A stretch of DNA of 32,371 nt. Source: an uncultured Clostridia bacterium (GTDB lineage Bacteria; Bacillota; Clostridia; Christensenellales; DTU072). The position numbers and the translations under genes were made by a program. This document shows, in pieces, positions 24,734 through 31,739 of this stretch. The stretch lies in assembly GCA_946621465.1 (NCBI GenBank), contig CAMOOO010000013.1, positions 1 through 32,371 on the forward strand. Reading direction: 5' to 3'. Each line of letters begins with the position of its first letter. Position 1 is the stretch's first letter. A model generated the notes under the pieces. The model ran no database searches. It saw nothing but the letters and a program-made list of their open reading frames with translations, and was not told the origin of the DNA.

Positions 24734-24771
24734 TCTTTACGCCCCTCCGCCCGTTGGGCGGGAGCAAGGGG

Positions 24772-24955
24772 AGATCGTCTTTTTGCTTCGCAAAAAAGAG
24801 AGGGGTTTTTCCATTTTATGATCTTTTTCAAAAGGGAAAGGGTTTTCAACGAGAAAAGAAAATGTTGCAATGCCGCTTATTCATTTTTTCTTTGGGCGTC
24901 GTTTGTGGTTTTTGGGGTATGATTTGCCTTTGTTTCTGAAAAAAAACCAAAACAC
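24772..24955. other. Intergenic stretch between repeat array and zinc operon
   Basis: This is an AT-rich region with short hairpins (for example TTTTTGC, TTC, GCAAAAA near 24780-24797). The only notable item is a 25-codon hydrophobic open frame at 24862-24939, described under findings. I see no RNA gene or clear terminator. Confidence 0.5.
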
Positions 24956-24984
24956 TTGACAATTTTCCGTATAAAGAATAAACT
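24956..24984 (+). promoter_or_regulatory. Promoter of the zinc-uptake operon
   Basis: TTGACA (24956-24961), a 17-bp spacer and TAAACT (24979-24984); the ATG at 24994 follows 9 nt later, so the leader is about 1-3 nt. A short inverted repeat TAAAG (24972-24976) / CTTTA (24983-24987) overlaps the -10 and could bind a metal-responsive repressor such as Zur, but it does not match a Zur box I know. Confidence 0.62.
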
Positions 24985-24993
24985 TTAGTCGAA

Positions 24994-25299
24994 ATGAAAA
25001 GAGATAATAAGAAAATATTAAATAATAGTTTTATACGGGCGGCGATACTTCTTTTGGTGGCGCTGTCTATCGTTTTTTCTTTTTACGTTTCCATTGATCT
25101 ATTTGAACACGATTGTACGGGCGAGGACTGCCCGGTCTGTAACTTTATCTTCGTTTGCCGGACCGCGCTGAAAGTCTTTTCGCTCGTTTTCTCTTTCGTC
25201 GTCGGAATAATTATCGTTTCCGCTTTAAAAAGTGTCTTTATCTCCCGTCCGGGAGAGAGGGTTTCCCCCGTTTGTTTGGGTGTCAGACTGAATAATTGA
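24994..25299 (+). CDS. Small Cys-rich membrane protein at the head of the zinc operon
   Basis: I cannot assign a named family. The 101-residue protein has two hydrophobic helices (about residues 14-34 and 58-80) joined by a short loop reading FEHDCTGEDCPVCNFIF. The loop's His, acidic and three Cys residues are well suited to metal binding. It probably lies on one face of the membrane between the two helices. Similar short proteins with an HDCxGEDCPVC motif occur beside metal transporters in clostridia, as far as I recall. It precedes znuA by about 60 nt and is expected to be in the same transcript. There is no ribosome binding site. Confidence 0.72.
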   Translation: MKRDNKKILNNSFIRAAILLLVALSIVFSFYVSIDLFEHDCTGEDCPVCNFIFVCRTALKVFSLVFSFVVGIIIVSALKSVFISRPGERVSPVCLGVRLNN

Positions 25300-25360
25300 T
25301 TTGTTTTCGGACGATTGATACTTCAGCTTACATCAAACAAAAAAAGGAGAAATATTATAC

Positions 25361-26320
25361 ATGAAAAAGACAATCACCATTTTAATCATCTGTCTCGTGT
25401 GTATTCTCGCGTTGTGCGGTTTTTCTGCCTGTTCCGAGAATGAGAACGAGGCCAAATATACCGTCGTTTGCACCGTTTTTCCGGCATACGACTGGGCGAG
25501 AAACGTCGTCGGCGATAACGCGGACGTCAACGTAATACTGCTACTCGATAGCGGCGCCGATCTGCACAGCTATAACCCCACCACCCGTGATATGCTCAAT
25601 ATCTCCAAGTGCGACCTCTTCGTCTACGTCGGCGGAGAATCGGACGAATGGGTGGAGGGCGTACTTACTTCTTATCCGAGCGATAAACGTATCAACCTCA
25701 ACCTGATTGCCGCCCTCGGCGAAAAGGCGAGAGAAGAAGAGGAGATAGAAGGCGTGGAAGAGGAGCATGAGGAACACGGCGGGGCGGAGTACGACGAACA
25801 CGTCTGGCTTTCTTTAAAAAACGCCGTGGTCTGCGTCAATGCCATTGCCGATAAGGTAGCCGCTTTTGACAGCGAGAACGGAGAAAAGTACAGCCAAAAC
25901 GCTTCTTCGTACGTAGCGAAACTAAATGACCTTGATGAAAGGTATACGCAGGCCACCGTAAGCGCCGCCGTAAAAACGCTTGTTTTTTGCGACAGGTTCC
26001 CCTTCCTCTATATGATGAAGGACTACGGGCTTAGTTACTACGCAGCGTTCTCCGGTTGCTCTACCGAAACGCAGGCGTCCTTTAATACAATTAAGTTTTT
26101 GGCGGATAAGGTTAAGGAATTGAGCCTTGATAGAGTTATCGTTCTGGAAGGCTCGGATAAGGCGGTCGCCCGGTCCGTTCTTTCGGAAGCCGGCGTAAAC
26201 GGCAACATCCTTCAACTGGACTCTATCCAGTCGGTGGGACGTGCGCAGGTGGATAGCGGCGCGACCTATCTGTCTATTATGGAAAACAATCTGACGGTTA
26301 TAAAAAAAGCCGTCGCATAA
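25361..26320 (+). CDS. znuA: Zinc ABC transporter substrate-binding lipoprotein
   Basis: This metal-capturing lipoprotein (cluster A-I/ZnuA family) has 319 residues. The signal peptide ends in lipobox FSAC (Cys24). Metal-site elements are GADLHSY (His69) and DEHVW (His147), preceded by an acidic loop (about 125-146) rich in Glu with two His, a hallmark of zinc importers. The third ligand block reads FCDRFPFLYMMKDYGL, with Asp where many ZnuA proteins have His; this variant appears in other clostridial proteins I recall. AAAGGAGA lies about 11 nt before the ATG. Zinc is favoured over manganese because of the acidic/His loop. Confidence 0.88.
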   Translation: MKKTITILIICLVCILALCGFSACSENENEAKYTVVCTVFPAYDWARNVVGDNADVNVILLLDSGADLHSYNPTTRDMLNISKCDLFVYVGGESDEWVEGVLTSYPSDKRINLNLIAALGEKAREEEEIEGVEEEHEEHGGAEYDEHVWLSLKNAVVCVNAIADKVAAFDSENGEKYSQNASSYVAKLNDLDERYTQATVSAAVKTLVFCDRFPFLYMMKDYGLSYYAAFSGCSTETQASFNTIKFLADKVKELSLDRVIVLEGSDKAVARSVLSEAGVNGNILQLDSIQSVGRAQVDSGATYLSIMENNLTVIKKAVA

Positions 26321-26332
26321 AAAGGGGAAAAC

Positions 26333-27034
26333 ATGGCACAACTAACGTGTAAAAACCTAGCGCTTGGGTATGAAGGGAAAACGGTGGTAAAGGATATCAC
26401 CTTTTCCCTTTCCCAAGGGAATTATCTTTGTATCGTCGGAGAAAACGGCGCGGGGAAAAGCACCCTCATGAAGGCCGTTCTTGGGTTGAAAAAACCTTTG
26501 AGCGGAACCATCGCTCACGGGGACGGCGTCAAGGCGACTGACGTAGGATACCTTCCGCAACAAACCGAAGTACAGAGAGACTTTCCGGCGTCGGTCAGAG
26601 AGATCGTCCTGTCCGGTTTTCAGAATAAGTGCGGACTCAGACCTTTTTACAACAAAAGAGAAAAGGAAATGGTCAAAGAAAATCTGAAGAAAATGGAAGT
26701 CGCCCATTTGGAGAAGCGGTGTTTCAGGGAGCTATCCGGCGGACAACAACAGAGAGTACTGCTTGCGCGCGCCCTATGCGCCGGCACTAAAATGCTCTTT
26801 TTGGACGAGCCGGTGTCCGGTCTGGACCCCAACGCCACGGCGGAAATGTACGCCTTGATAAGAAGATTAAATCAAGAAGACGGCATGACAATAGTCATGG
26901 TCTCCCACGATATCGAAGCGGCGCTTACGTACGCAACGCATATATTGCACCTAGGCAAAGAGGTATTTTTCGGAACGAAAGAGGAGTACGTAGAGAGCGA
27001 TATCGGCAGGATATTTATGGAGGAGCAGAAATGA
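26333..27034 (+). CDS. znuC: Zinc ABC transporter ATP-binding protein
   Basis: This is the ATPase that powers zinc import with ZnuB, of 233 residues. Walker A GENGAGKST, Q-loop in YLPQQTE, signature LSGGQQQR, Walker B MLFLDEPVSGLD and switch His in VMVSHD are intact. The segment VREIVLSGFQNKCG is typical of the metal-importer group. It follows znuA by 12 nt with AAGGGGAAA as a ribosome binding site, and its stop overlaps the znuB start (ATGA). Confidence 0.92.
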   Translation: MAQLTCKNLALGYEGKTVVKDITFSLSQGNYLCIVGENGAGKSTLMKAVLGLKKPLSGTIAHGDGVKATDVGYLPQQTEVQRDFPASVREIVLSGFQNKCGLRPFYNKREKEMVKENLKKMEVAHLEKRCFRELSGGQQQRVLLARALCAGTKMLFLDEPVSGLDPNATAEMYALIRRLNQEDGMTIVMVSHDIEAALTYATHILHLGKEVFFGTKEEYVESDIGRIFMEEQK

Positions 27035-27918
27035 TAGAAGCATTGGCAGCCCGGATATCCTTTGACGGGATCACCTGGCAATATATAAAAGAATGTCTGG
27101 AGATGCGTTCCATTCAGTACGCTCTGATCGTAGGCGTAGTCGTTGCGCTATGTTCCTCCCTCCTCGGCGTTACGCTGGTTCTGAAACGTTTTTCTCTTAT
27201 CGGGGACGGACTGTCCCACGTCGCGTTCGGCGCATTTTCGGTGGCGACCATTTTGTCTATCGTCAGTGAAATGGTTTTCGTTCTGCCGGTGACGGTTGTT
27301 TGCGCCGTACTACTATTACGCGCCGGACAAAACGCCAAAATAAAAGGGGATGCCGCCGTTGCCATGATTTCGGTTGGGGCGCTCGCGGTAGGGTATCTGC
27401 TTATGAACCTGTTCCCCACGTCGTCCAGCGTCTCGGGGGACGTCTGTACCTCCCTCTTCGGCTCCGTTGCCATTCTGACCATTAAGCCGACCGAACTGTG
27501 GCTCAGTATCGGATTGTCGGCGGCGGTCATACTGATTTTCATTCTGTTTTACAATAAAATCTTCTCCGTTACCTTTGACGAAAACTTCGCGCAAGCGACG
27601 GGAGTAAAGGCGCAACTATATAACTTGATCATCGCCATCGTGGTGGCGGTCATCATCGTGCTTGCGATGAACCTGGTCGGTTCTCTCCTCGTCTCCGCGC
27701 TGATTATCTTCCCGGCGCTCTCTGCAATGCGGGTCTTCAAAACTTTCTTATCCGTGACCATATGCTCCGCCATATTGTCCGTCGTATGTACTTTACTCGG
27801 TATGCTGCTCAGTATTATTTTAGGCATGCCCATCGGTCCGACCATCGTCGTTACCGATATATTGGTCTTCGTCATTTTCGCCCTGACCGGAATTATTATG
27901 AGAGGTAAAAAAGCATGA
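27031..27918 (+). CDS. znuB: Zinc ABC transporter permease
   Basis: This is an integral membrane subunit of 295 residues with about eight hydrophobic helices. The conserved block LVLKRFSLIGDGLSHVAFGAFSV and the later LVGSLLVSALIIFPALSAMRV are characteristic of ZnuB/MntB (ABC-3) permeases. It is translationally coupled to znuC at the 5' end and to the following lipoprotein at the 3' end, both by ATGA overlaps. Confidence 0.93.
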   Translation: MIEALAARISFDGITWQYIKECLEMRSIQYALIVGVVVALCSSLLGVTLVLKRFSLIGDGLSHVAFGAFSVATILSIVSEMVFVLPVTVVCAVLLLRAGQNAKIKGDAAVAMISVGALAVGYLLMNLFPTSSSVSGDVCTSLFGSVAILTIKPTELWLSIGLSAAVILIFILFYNKIFSVTFDENFAQATGVKAQLYNLIIAIVVAVIIVLAMNLVGSLLVSALIIFPALSAMRVFKTFLSVTICSAILSVVCTLLGMLLSIILGMPIGPTIVVTDILVFVIFALTGIIMRGKKA

Positions 27919-28370
27919 AAAAAATCGTAACTGTTCTTCTTATTGCAATGCTCTGCTGTCTGACTGCTTTCGTTTGCTTCGGGTGCGGAAACGACGGCGA
28001 AGAGTCTTCCGTGCAAACCAATACGATAAAAGCCGCCGACGTCGATATCAACATTGCCGCTATGAAATCGGAAATGGTTGCTTATACCAAAACAAACGAT
28101 ATCTGGATGTATCCGAAAAACTACGAAGGGCAGACCATCTGCATAAAAGGTGTCTATTCGGTCGGAAAGCTCTCCGGCGACGGCGATGCGGAACACCGTT
28201 TTGTCGGCGTATACGACGGATGCTGCGTATGGTCGTACCTGACGGTGGATTGGGAAGGAAAAGTCCCCGAATCCGGCAAAACGATGACAGTTATCGGGAC
28301 TATCCATCAGCGTTCTACCGAGAATGGCAAGTCTTACGCCGAGATCGAGGCCAGCTCCGTTGTTTTCTGA
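27915..28370 (+). CDS. Small zinc-operon lipoprotein, OB-fold-like
   Basis: I do not recognise a named family. The 151-residue protein has a lipoprotein signal peptide ending FVCFGC (Cys24). The mature part has short strands YEGQTICIKGVYSV, HRFVGVYDGCCVWSYLTVDW and KTMTVIGTIHQR that resemble an OB-fold beta barrel, with a CC pair (in DGCCVW) that could bind metal. Its start overlaps the znuB stop by 4 nt, so it is a genuine member of the zinc operon. A role in handing zinc to ZnuA or in sensing zinc outside the cell is only inferred from position. Confidence 0.72.
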   Translation: MKKIVTVLLIAMLCCLTAFVCFGCGNDGEESSVQTNTIKAADVDINIAAMKSEMVAYTKTNDIWMYPKNYEGQTICIKGVYSVGKLSGDGDAEHRFVGVYDGCCVWSYLTVDWEGKVPESGKTMTVIGTIHQRSTENGKSYAEIEASSVVF

Positions 28371-28395
28371 TAGATAGGTATACAATAAATACGAT

Positions 28396-28449
28396 ACGGA
28401 AACGAAAAAAGGTATTTTTGCCTCGAGTACGTTTCCGTTTGGTTTATTT
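28396..28449 (+). terminator. Probable terminator of the zinc operon
   Basis: A perfect 9-bp stem ACGGAAACG (28396-28404) / CGTTTCCGT (28430-28438) encloses 25 nt that can form smaller pairs and is followed by TTGGTTTATTTA. The U-run is interrupted, so termination may be partial. Confidence 0.55.
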
Positions 28450-28530
28450 AGGTAATTTTTAACTGCATACTTTACGATAGTATCAGACGGTGGTTTTTTA
28501 CGGACCGGCGTTAAAGAAAGGGAGGAAAAA

Positions 28531-29202
28531 ATGCGACTGCTACTTGCGGAGGATGAAAGAGACCTTTCCGGCACGATAAAACGGCTTCTTGAGCATATGG
28601 GGTACGACGTTGACTGCGCCTACGACGGCGAAGAGGCAATAACGTACGCCGCGACCTACACGTACGACGGAATTATCCTGGACGTCATGATGCCCAAAAA
28701 GGACGGCTTTGCGGTGGTAAAAGAACTGCGCCAAAAGGGTAGCAACGTACCCGTTTTGATGCTGACGGCGCGTTCGGCAATCGACGACAAAGTTTTGGGA
28801 CTGGAAAACGGCGCCGACGATTATTTGACGAAGCCTTTCGTCGTAAAAGAATTCCTCGCCCGGGTAAAAGCACTGGTCAGACGGCGCGGAGAGTATACCG
28901 AGGGACTGAGACTGGGCAACATGACGCTGGACGAAGGAACGTATGAACTCTCCACCGAAAAGGGAAAGGTGCGGTTGACAAATAAAGAGTTCCGCCTGAT
29001 GGAATACCTCATTCGCAACAAGGACATTCTGCTTTCTACCGAAAAAATTATGGAAAACGTGTGGGACTACGACACCGAAACGGAAATAAACGTCGTGTGG
29101 GTGTATATCTCCTCTTTGCGTAAAAAAATGGACAAGATCGGAACGGAGTACTGTATAAAAGTGATGCGCGGCGTCGGATACGGAATGGAAAAAAGATGTT
29201 AA
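28531..29202 (+). CDS. Response regulator, OmpR/PhoB family
   Basis: This is a two-component response regulator of 223 residues. The receiver domain carries acidic residues in LLAEDERD, phospho-acceptor Asp51 in IILDVMMPKKDG, MLTAR and the lysine of YLTKPF. The C-terminal winged helix (about 125-220) includes TNKEFRLMEYLIRN and VWVYISSLRKKMDK. GGGAGG precedes the ATG by about 6 nt. It is coupled to the kinase by a 7-nt overlap. An ATACT-N7-AGTAT dyad (28467-28483) upstream could be its own binding site; this is speculative. Confidence 0.93.
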   Translation: MRLLLAEDERDLSGTIKRLLEHMGYDVDCAYDGEEAITYAATYTYDGIILDVMMPKKDGFAVVKELRQKGSNVPVLMLTARSAIDDKVLGLENGADDYLTKPFVVKEFLARVKALVRRRGEYTEGLRLGNMTLDEGTYELSTEKGKVRLTNKEFRLMEYLIRNKDILLSTEKIMENVWDYDTETEINVVWVYISSLRKKMDKIGTEYCIKVMRGVGYGMEKRC

Positions 29203-30470
29203 AGAAATTACGGATTAAGTTTATCGCAACGACCATGCTTGCCGTCATTCTTATTTTGGCGGCGATACTGGTTACCGTCAATACGGTCAGTTACTTGTCC
29301 GTCATTCGTTCTGCGGACGAAGTCGTGGACCTTCTTGCTCAAAACGACGGAAAGTTTATGGTGGTAAGCCAGCAAAAGAAAGATGACTTTTCCAGACCGG
29401 AAGAATGGCCGGAAGGACGTCCGGAAGGTCCGCCGCAAAAGGGCGACGATATTCTTTTACCCAAGGACATGAGTAGAGAAACACCCTTCGAGACGCGCTT
29501 TTTTACCGTGGTTATAAGCGAACAGGGGACGACCTATTACATGGAACAGATCGCAGCGGTGAACCAGACGACCGCCGAACAGATGACGGAAAAAGTGCTG
29601 TCGAAAAGCAGAGAAAAAGGCACCTACGACAATTATCGCTATCGCGTAAAGACAATGGACAACGGCGACACTATGGTGCTTTTTATGGATATATCCAAAC
29701 AAATGGAGCCGATCAGTAGCTTCCTTGTTACCAGCTTGATCGTCATGGCGGTCTGTATCGTCCTACTCTTTATCGGGGTGGTACTATTATCCAAACCCCT
29801 TCTGAAACCCATCGTCGAGAGCCATACCAGGCAAAAGCGGTTCATAACCGATGCCGGACACGAATTGAAAACCCCTCTCACCATCATCTCGGCAAACAAC
29901 GAGATACAGGAACTGGAAACGGGCGAGACGGAGTGTACCAGAGCGATAGCGAGACAGGTCCAGCGGATGACGAACATGGTAAAAAATCTGACTGAACTTG
30001 CCAGAATGGACGAAGCGGAAGGATTGGAGAAGAAAAACTTCGACCTGTCCGAAGCCTTCGCCGACGTCGCAGGCACCTTTGAAAACGTCTTTGAAAAAAG
30101 CGGTAAAAAGTTCGACTATAAGGTTCAACGCGGTATCAACTATTTGGGCGCGGAAATCTATCTTCGCCGCCTGGTGACGTTGCTACTGGAAAACGCCTCT
30201 AAATATGCCAAAAGCTACGCCCGGGCAGAATTATTCAAAAAAGGCAAGCAGATTTGCCTGACGGTGATAAACGACGGCGAGGGGATAGAAAAAGGCGACC
30301 TTAATAAATATTTCGAGCGGTTCTACCGTTCGGACGAGGCGCGAGCATCGCAAACGGAAGGCAGCGGCATAGGACTCTCCACCGCGCAGGAGATCGTGCG
30401 TCTCCATAAGGGTAAAATCAGCGCGGAAGGCACGGATAAGGGAGAATTCCTCGTTAAAGTGGTTTTATGA
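29196..30470 (+). CDS. Sensor histidine kinase
   Basis: This membrane kinase partners the preceding regulator and has 424 residues. Two transmembrane helices (about 9-32 and 178-199) enclose an extracytoplasmic sensor of about 145 residues, whose first part has a Pro/Glu/Gly-rich stretch (SRPEEWPEGRPEGPPQKG). The phospho-acceptor is His222 in DAGHELKTPLT, followed by N-box LLLENASKYAK, G-boxes NDGEGIEKGDL and GSGIGLSTAQEIV, and an F-box FERFYRSDEA. Little room is left for a HAMP domain between TM2 and the H-box. The signal is unknown. The 3' end overlaps the convergent pectin-lyase-fold gene by 17 nt. Confidence 0.92.
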   Translation: MLKKLRIKFIATTMLAVILILAAILVTVNTVSYLSVIRSADEVVDLLAQNDGKFMVVSQQKKDDFSRPEEWPEGRPEGPPQKGDDILLPKDMSRETPFETRFFTVVISEQGTTYYMEQIAAVNQTTAEQMTEKVLSKSREKGTYDNYRYRVKTMDNGDTMVLFMDISKQMEPISSFLVTSLIVMAVCIVLLFIGVVLLSKPLLKPIVESHTRQKRFITDAGHELKTPLTIISANNEIQELETGETECTRAIARQVQRMTNMVKNLTELARMDEAEGLEKKNFDLSEAFADVAGTFENVFEKSGKKFDYKVQRGINYLGAEIYLRRLVTLLLENASKYAKSYARAELFKKGKQICLTVINDGEGIEKGDLNKYFERFYRSDEARASQTEGSGIGLSTAQEIVRLHKGKISAEGTDKGEFLVKVVL

Positions 30471-31674
30471 TGTCTATTGTCAGATCATGAAAATCGGGGA
30501 CGGTAATCACGTCCTCTTTTTTTGTTGTCTGTGCACTCTTTCCGTCGTACGTCACATGCTCATTTGGCAGAAAATGCAGGCGCATCGCCGGAAAGGCCGA
30601 CCGCTTGTAGTGGGCGCGTTTGAATGCATTGACGAGCCTTTCTATCCCGTTCCTCGCGTAGGGAGGGGCGGAAGCAAAGCGGCAGCTAACGAACCGAACG
30701 TTGTCGGCGAGCGACCCCCAAGTGATAAAAGGATGGGGGAACCCACCCCGTGACCCTTTCCAAAAGAGGGGATATTCTATGGAATGGAGAAAGGTGCAGT
30801 TTTCAAAAGTAATATCGGCGATGTCGCCCACCCCTTGCGGCTCTTCTTTTTCTTTAAACAGTTCCGCCCGGCACCCCCTTGCGGCGTTAGCGTCCACGGC
30901 GCGCGCCCGAAAGCCCACCGTCATATTGCGGAAAGTGACGTTCTTTATCGGCGAGCGGTAACTAAGTAAACGAACGGCATCGTGACAGCTCTCGGCATAA
31001 ATATCCTCAAAAAGCACGTTCTCTATCGCTCCGCAAACGGTGTCGAACTCCTCAATCCTGCCTAAGTAGTCATCGGCGTTCAGAGCGAGCAAATCGTCGT
31101 TCGTCTGACCGAAGGTCTCCGCGCGGACGTTACGTACAACGCCGTTTCTTACCTCTCCGGCAAAATGTATACCGTCCTGATTGGGGAGTACCCGTTGACT
31201 TTTTAACGAGACGTTCTCAATCAAAAACCCGTTTATTTTACAAAATCTCGTGTAGTACGCCACGGGATTGACGAGAGCGACGTTCTTTATGGTGAGGTTG
31301 GTAACGTTGCAAAAATCAATCAGCACCCCGGAGTATCCGTCCTCGGCGAAGATATCATTCGGGCGTTTATGGAGCGGATGCGCGTTGTTTCCGTCAAAAG
31401 CCCCCCCATCTATCTCAATGTTGGTATCGCCCGTTTCATGGTTTTTGTTAGTCAATAAAAAATCGCCGCGTTTTCGTGCGGTCTTGGCAACCAATCGGAG
31501 TGTGGCGCCCTCCTCAAAAACAATCTTCCTGTCCGACGGCACTCGCAGCGTATCGGAAACAACGTAAAGACCTTTCGGAAAGAAAAGCTCCCGTTCCTCG
31601 TCCAATGCCCGCTGCAACGCGCAAAAGTCGTCCTGTCCCGCGCCCACCGCGCCGTATTGTTTTACTGAAATCAT
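30454..31674 (-). CDS. Pectin-lyase-fold protein, GH28-like
   Basis: This 406-residue right-handed beta-helix protein related to polygalacturonases (GH28) has N-terminal VKQYGAVGAGQDDFCALQRALDE, typical of pectate-lyase-3 domains, and repeated strand ladders (NIEIDGGAF, VLIDFCNVTNLTIKNVALVNP, GFLIENVSLKS, ITFENCTFLHS). Catalytic-like aspartates appear in LPNQDGIHF and QTNDDLLALNADD, where GH28 enzymes have NTDG and DD. The match to GH28 motifs is partial, so the activity on pectic sugars is likely but not certain. There is no signal peptide. The ATG has a weak AAAGG site upstream. Confidence 0.78.
   Translation of the reverse strand: MISVKQYGAVGAGQDDFCALQRALDEERELFFPKGLYVVSDTLRVPSDRKIVFEEGATLRLVAKTARKRGDFLLTNKNHETGDTNIEIDGGAFDGNNAHPLHKRPNDIFAEDGYSGVLIDFCNVTNLTIKNVALVNPVAYYTRFCKINGFLIENVSLKSQRVLPNQDGIHFAGEVRNGVVRNVRAETFGQTNDDLLALNADDYLGRIEEFDTVCGAIENVLFEDIYAESCHDAVRLLSYRSPIKNVTFRNMTVGFRARAVDANAARGCRAELFKEKEEPQGVGDIADITFENCTFLHSIEYPLFWKGSRGGFPHPFITWGSLADNVRFVSCRFASAPPYARNGIERLVNAFKRAHYKRSAFPAMRLHFLPNEHVTYDGKSAQTTKKEDVITVPDFHDLTIDIIKPL
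30496..30523 (+). terminator. Intrinsic terminator of the two-component operon, inside the convergent gene
   Basis: Stem GGGGACG (30496-30502) / CGTCCTC (30510-30516), 7 bp with one G-U, loop GTAATCA, then seven T. It begins 26 nt past the kinase stop and lies within the coding 3' end of the pectin-lyase-fold gene on the other strand. Confidence 0.78.
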
Positions 31675-31688
31675 ACTCTTTTACCTTT

Positions 31689-31731
31689 TTTCGACTCTAT
31701 TTATTGTGACATGATTTCAGTCGAAAGTCAA
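31689..31731 (-). promoter_or_regulatory. Promoter and candidate operator of the pectin-lyase-fold gene
   Basis: On the minus strand: TTGACT (31726-31731), a 17-bp spacer, CACAAT (31703-31708) with an extended TGT. An 8-bp perfect inverted repeat TTTCGACT (31689-31696) / AGTCGAAA (31719-31726), with 22 nt between arms, spans the -10 and may be a regulator site. Confidence 0.45.
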
Positions 31732-31739
31732 GGACTCAC

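Larger units (their letters stand above)
24046..24771 (+). repeat. Tandem array of a structured repeat (three full units and one partial)
   Basis: This non-coding stretch is built from head-to-tail copies of one element. Each unit has a TTTACG box, a left stem arm, about 65-75 nt usually holding GTCATATGG, the matching right arm, a second structured region and a CT-rich spacer. Stem arms begin at 24072, 24268 and 24459, and the partial fourth box at 24741, giving periods of 196, 191 and 282 nt. The spacer with the next box (24221-24269) recurs at 24694-24742 with one mismatch. A 37-nt block (24175-24211) recurs without mismatch at 24368-24404. Small open frames here have no start signals and are not real genes. 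I cannot name the family. Confidence 0.9.

Noticed and set aside
24046..24771. CRISPR array
   Set aside because: Units are 190-280 nt, with conserved parts scattered through them; no short constant repeat with uniform spacers, and no cas genes.
24046..24771. Integron attC cassette array
   Set aside because: No open reading frames lie between the structured elements, there is no GTTRRRY core at consistent places, and no integrase is present.
24522..24939. Overlapping short frames in the repeat array, and similar frames at 31991-32300
   Set aside because: They run through hairpin stems, differ in frame between copies and lack ribosome binding sites. The structure explains the sequence better than coding does.
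27549..28574. Open frame of 341 codons on the minus strand
   Set aside because: It lies opposite znuB, the zinc-operon lipoprotein and the response regulator, and crosses the zinc-operon terminator.
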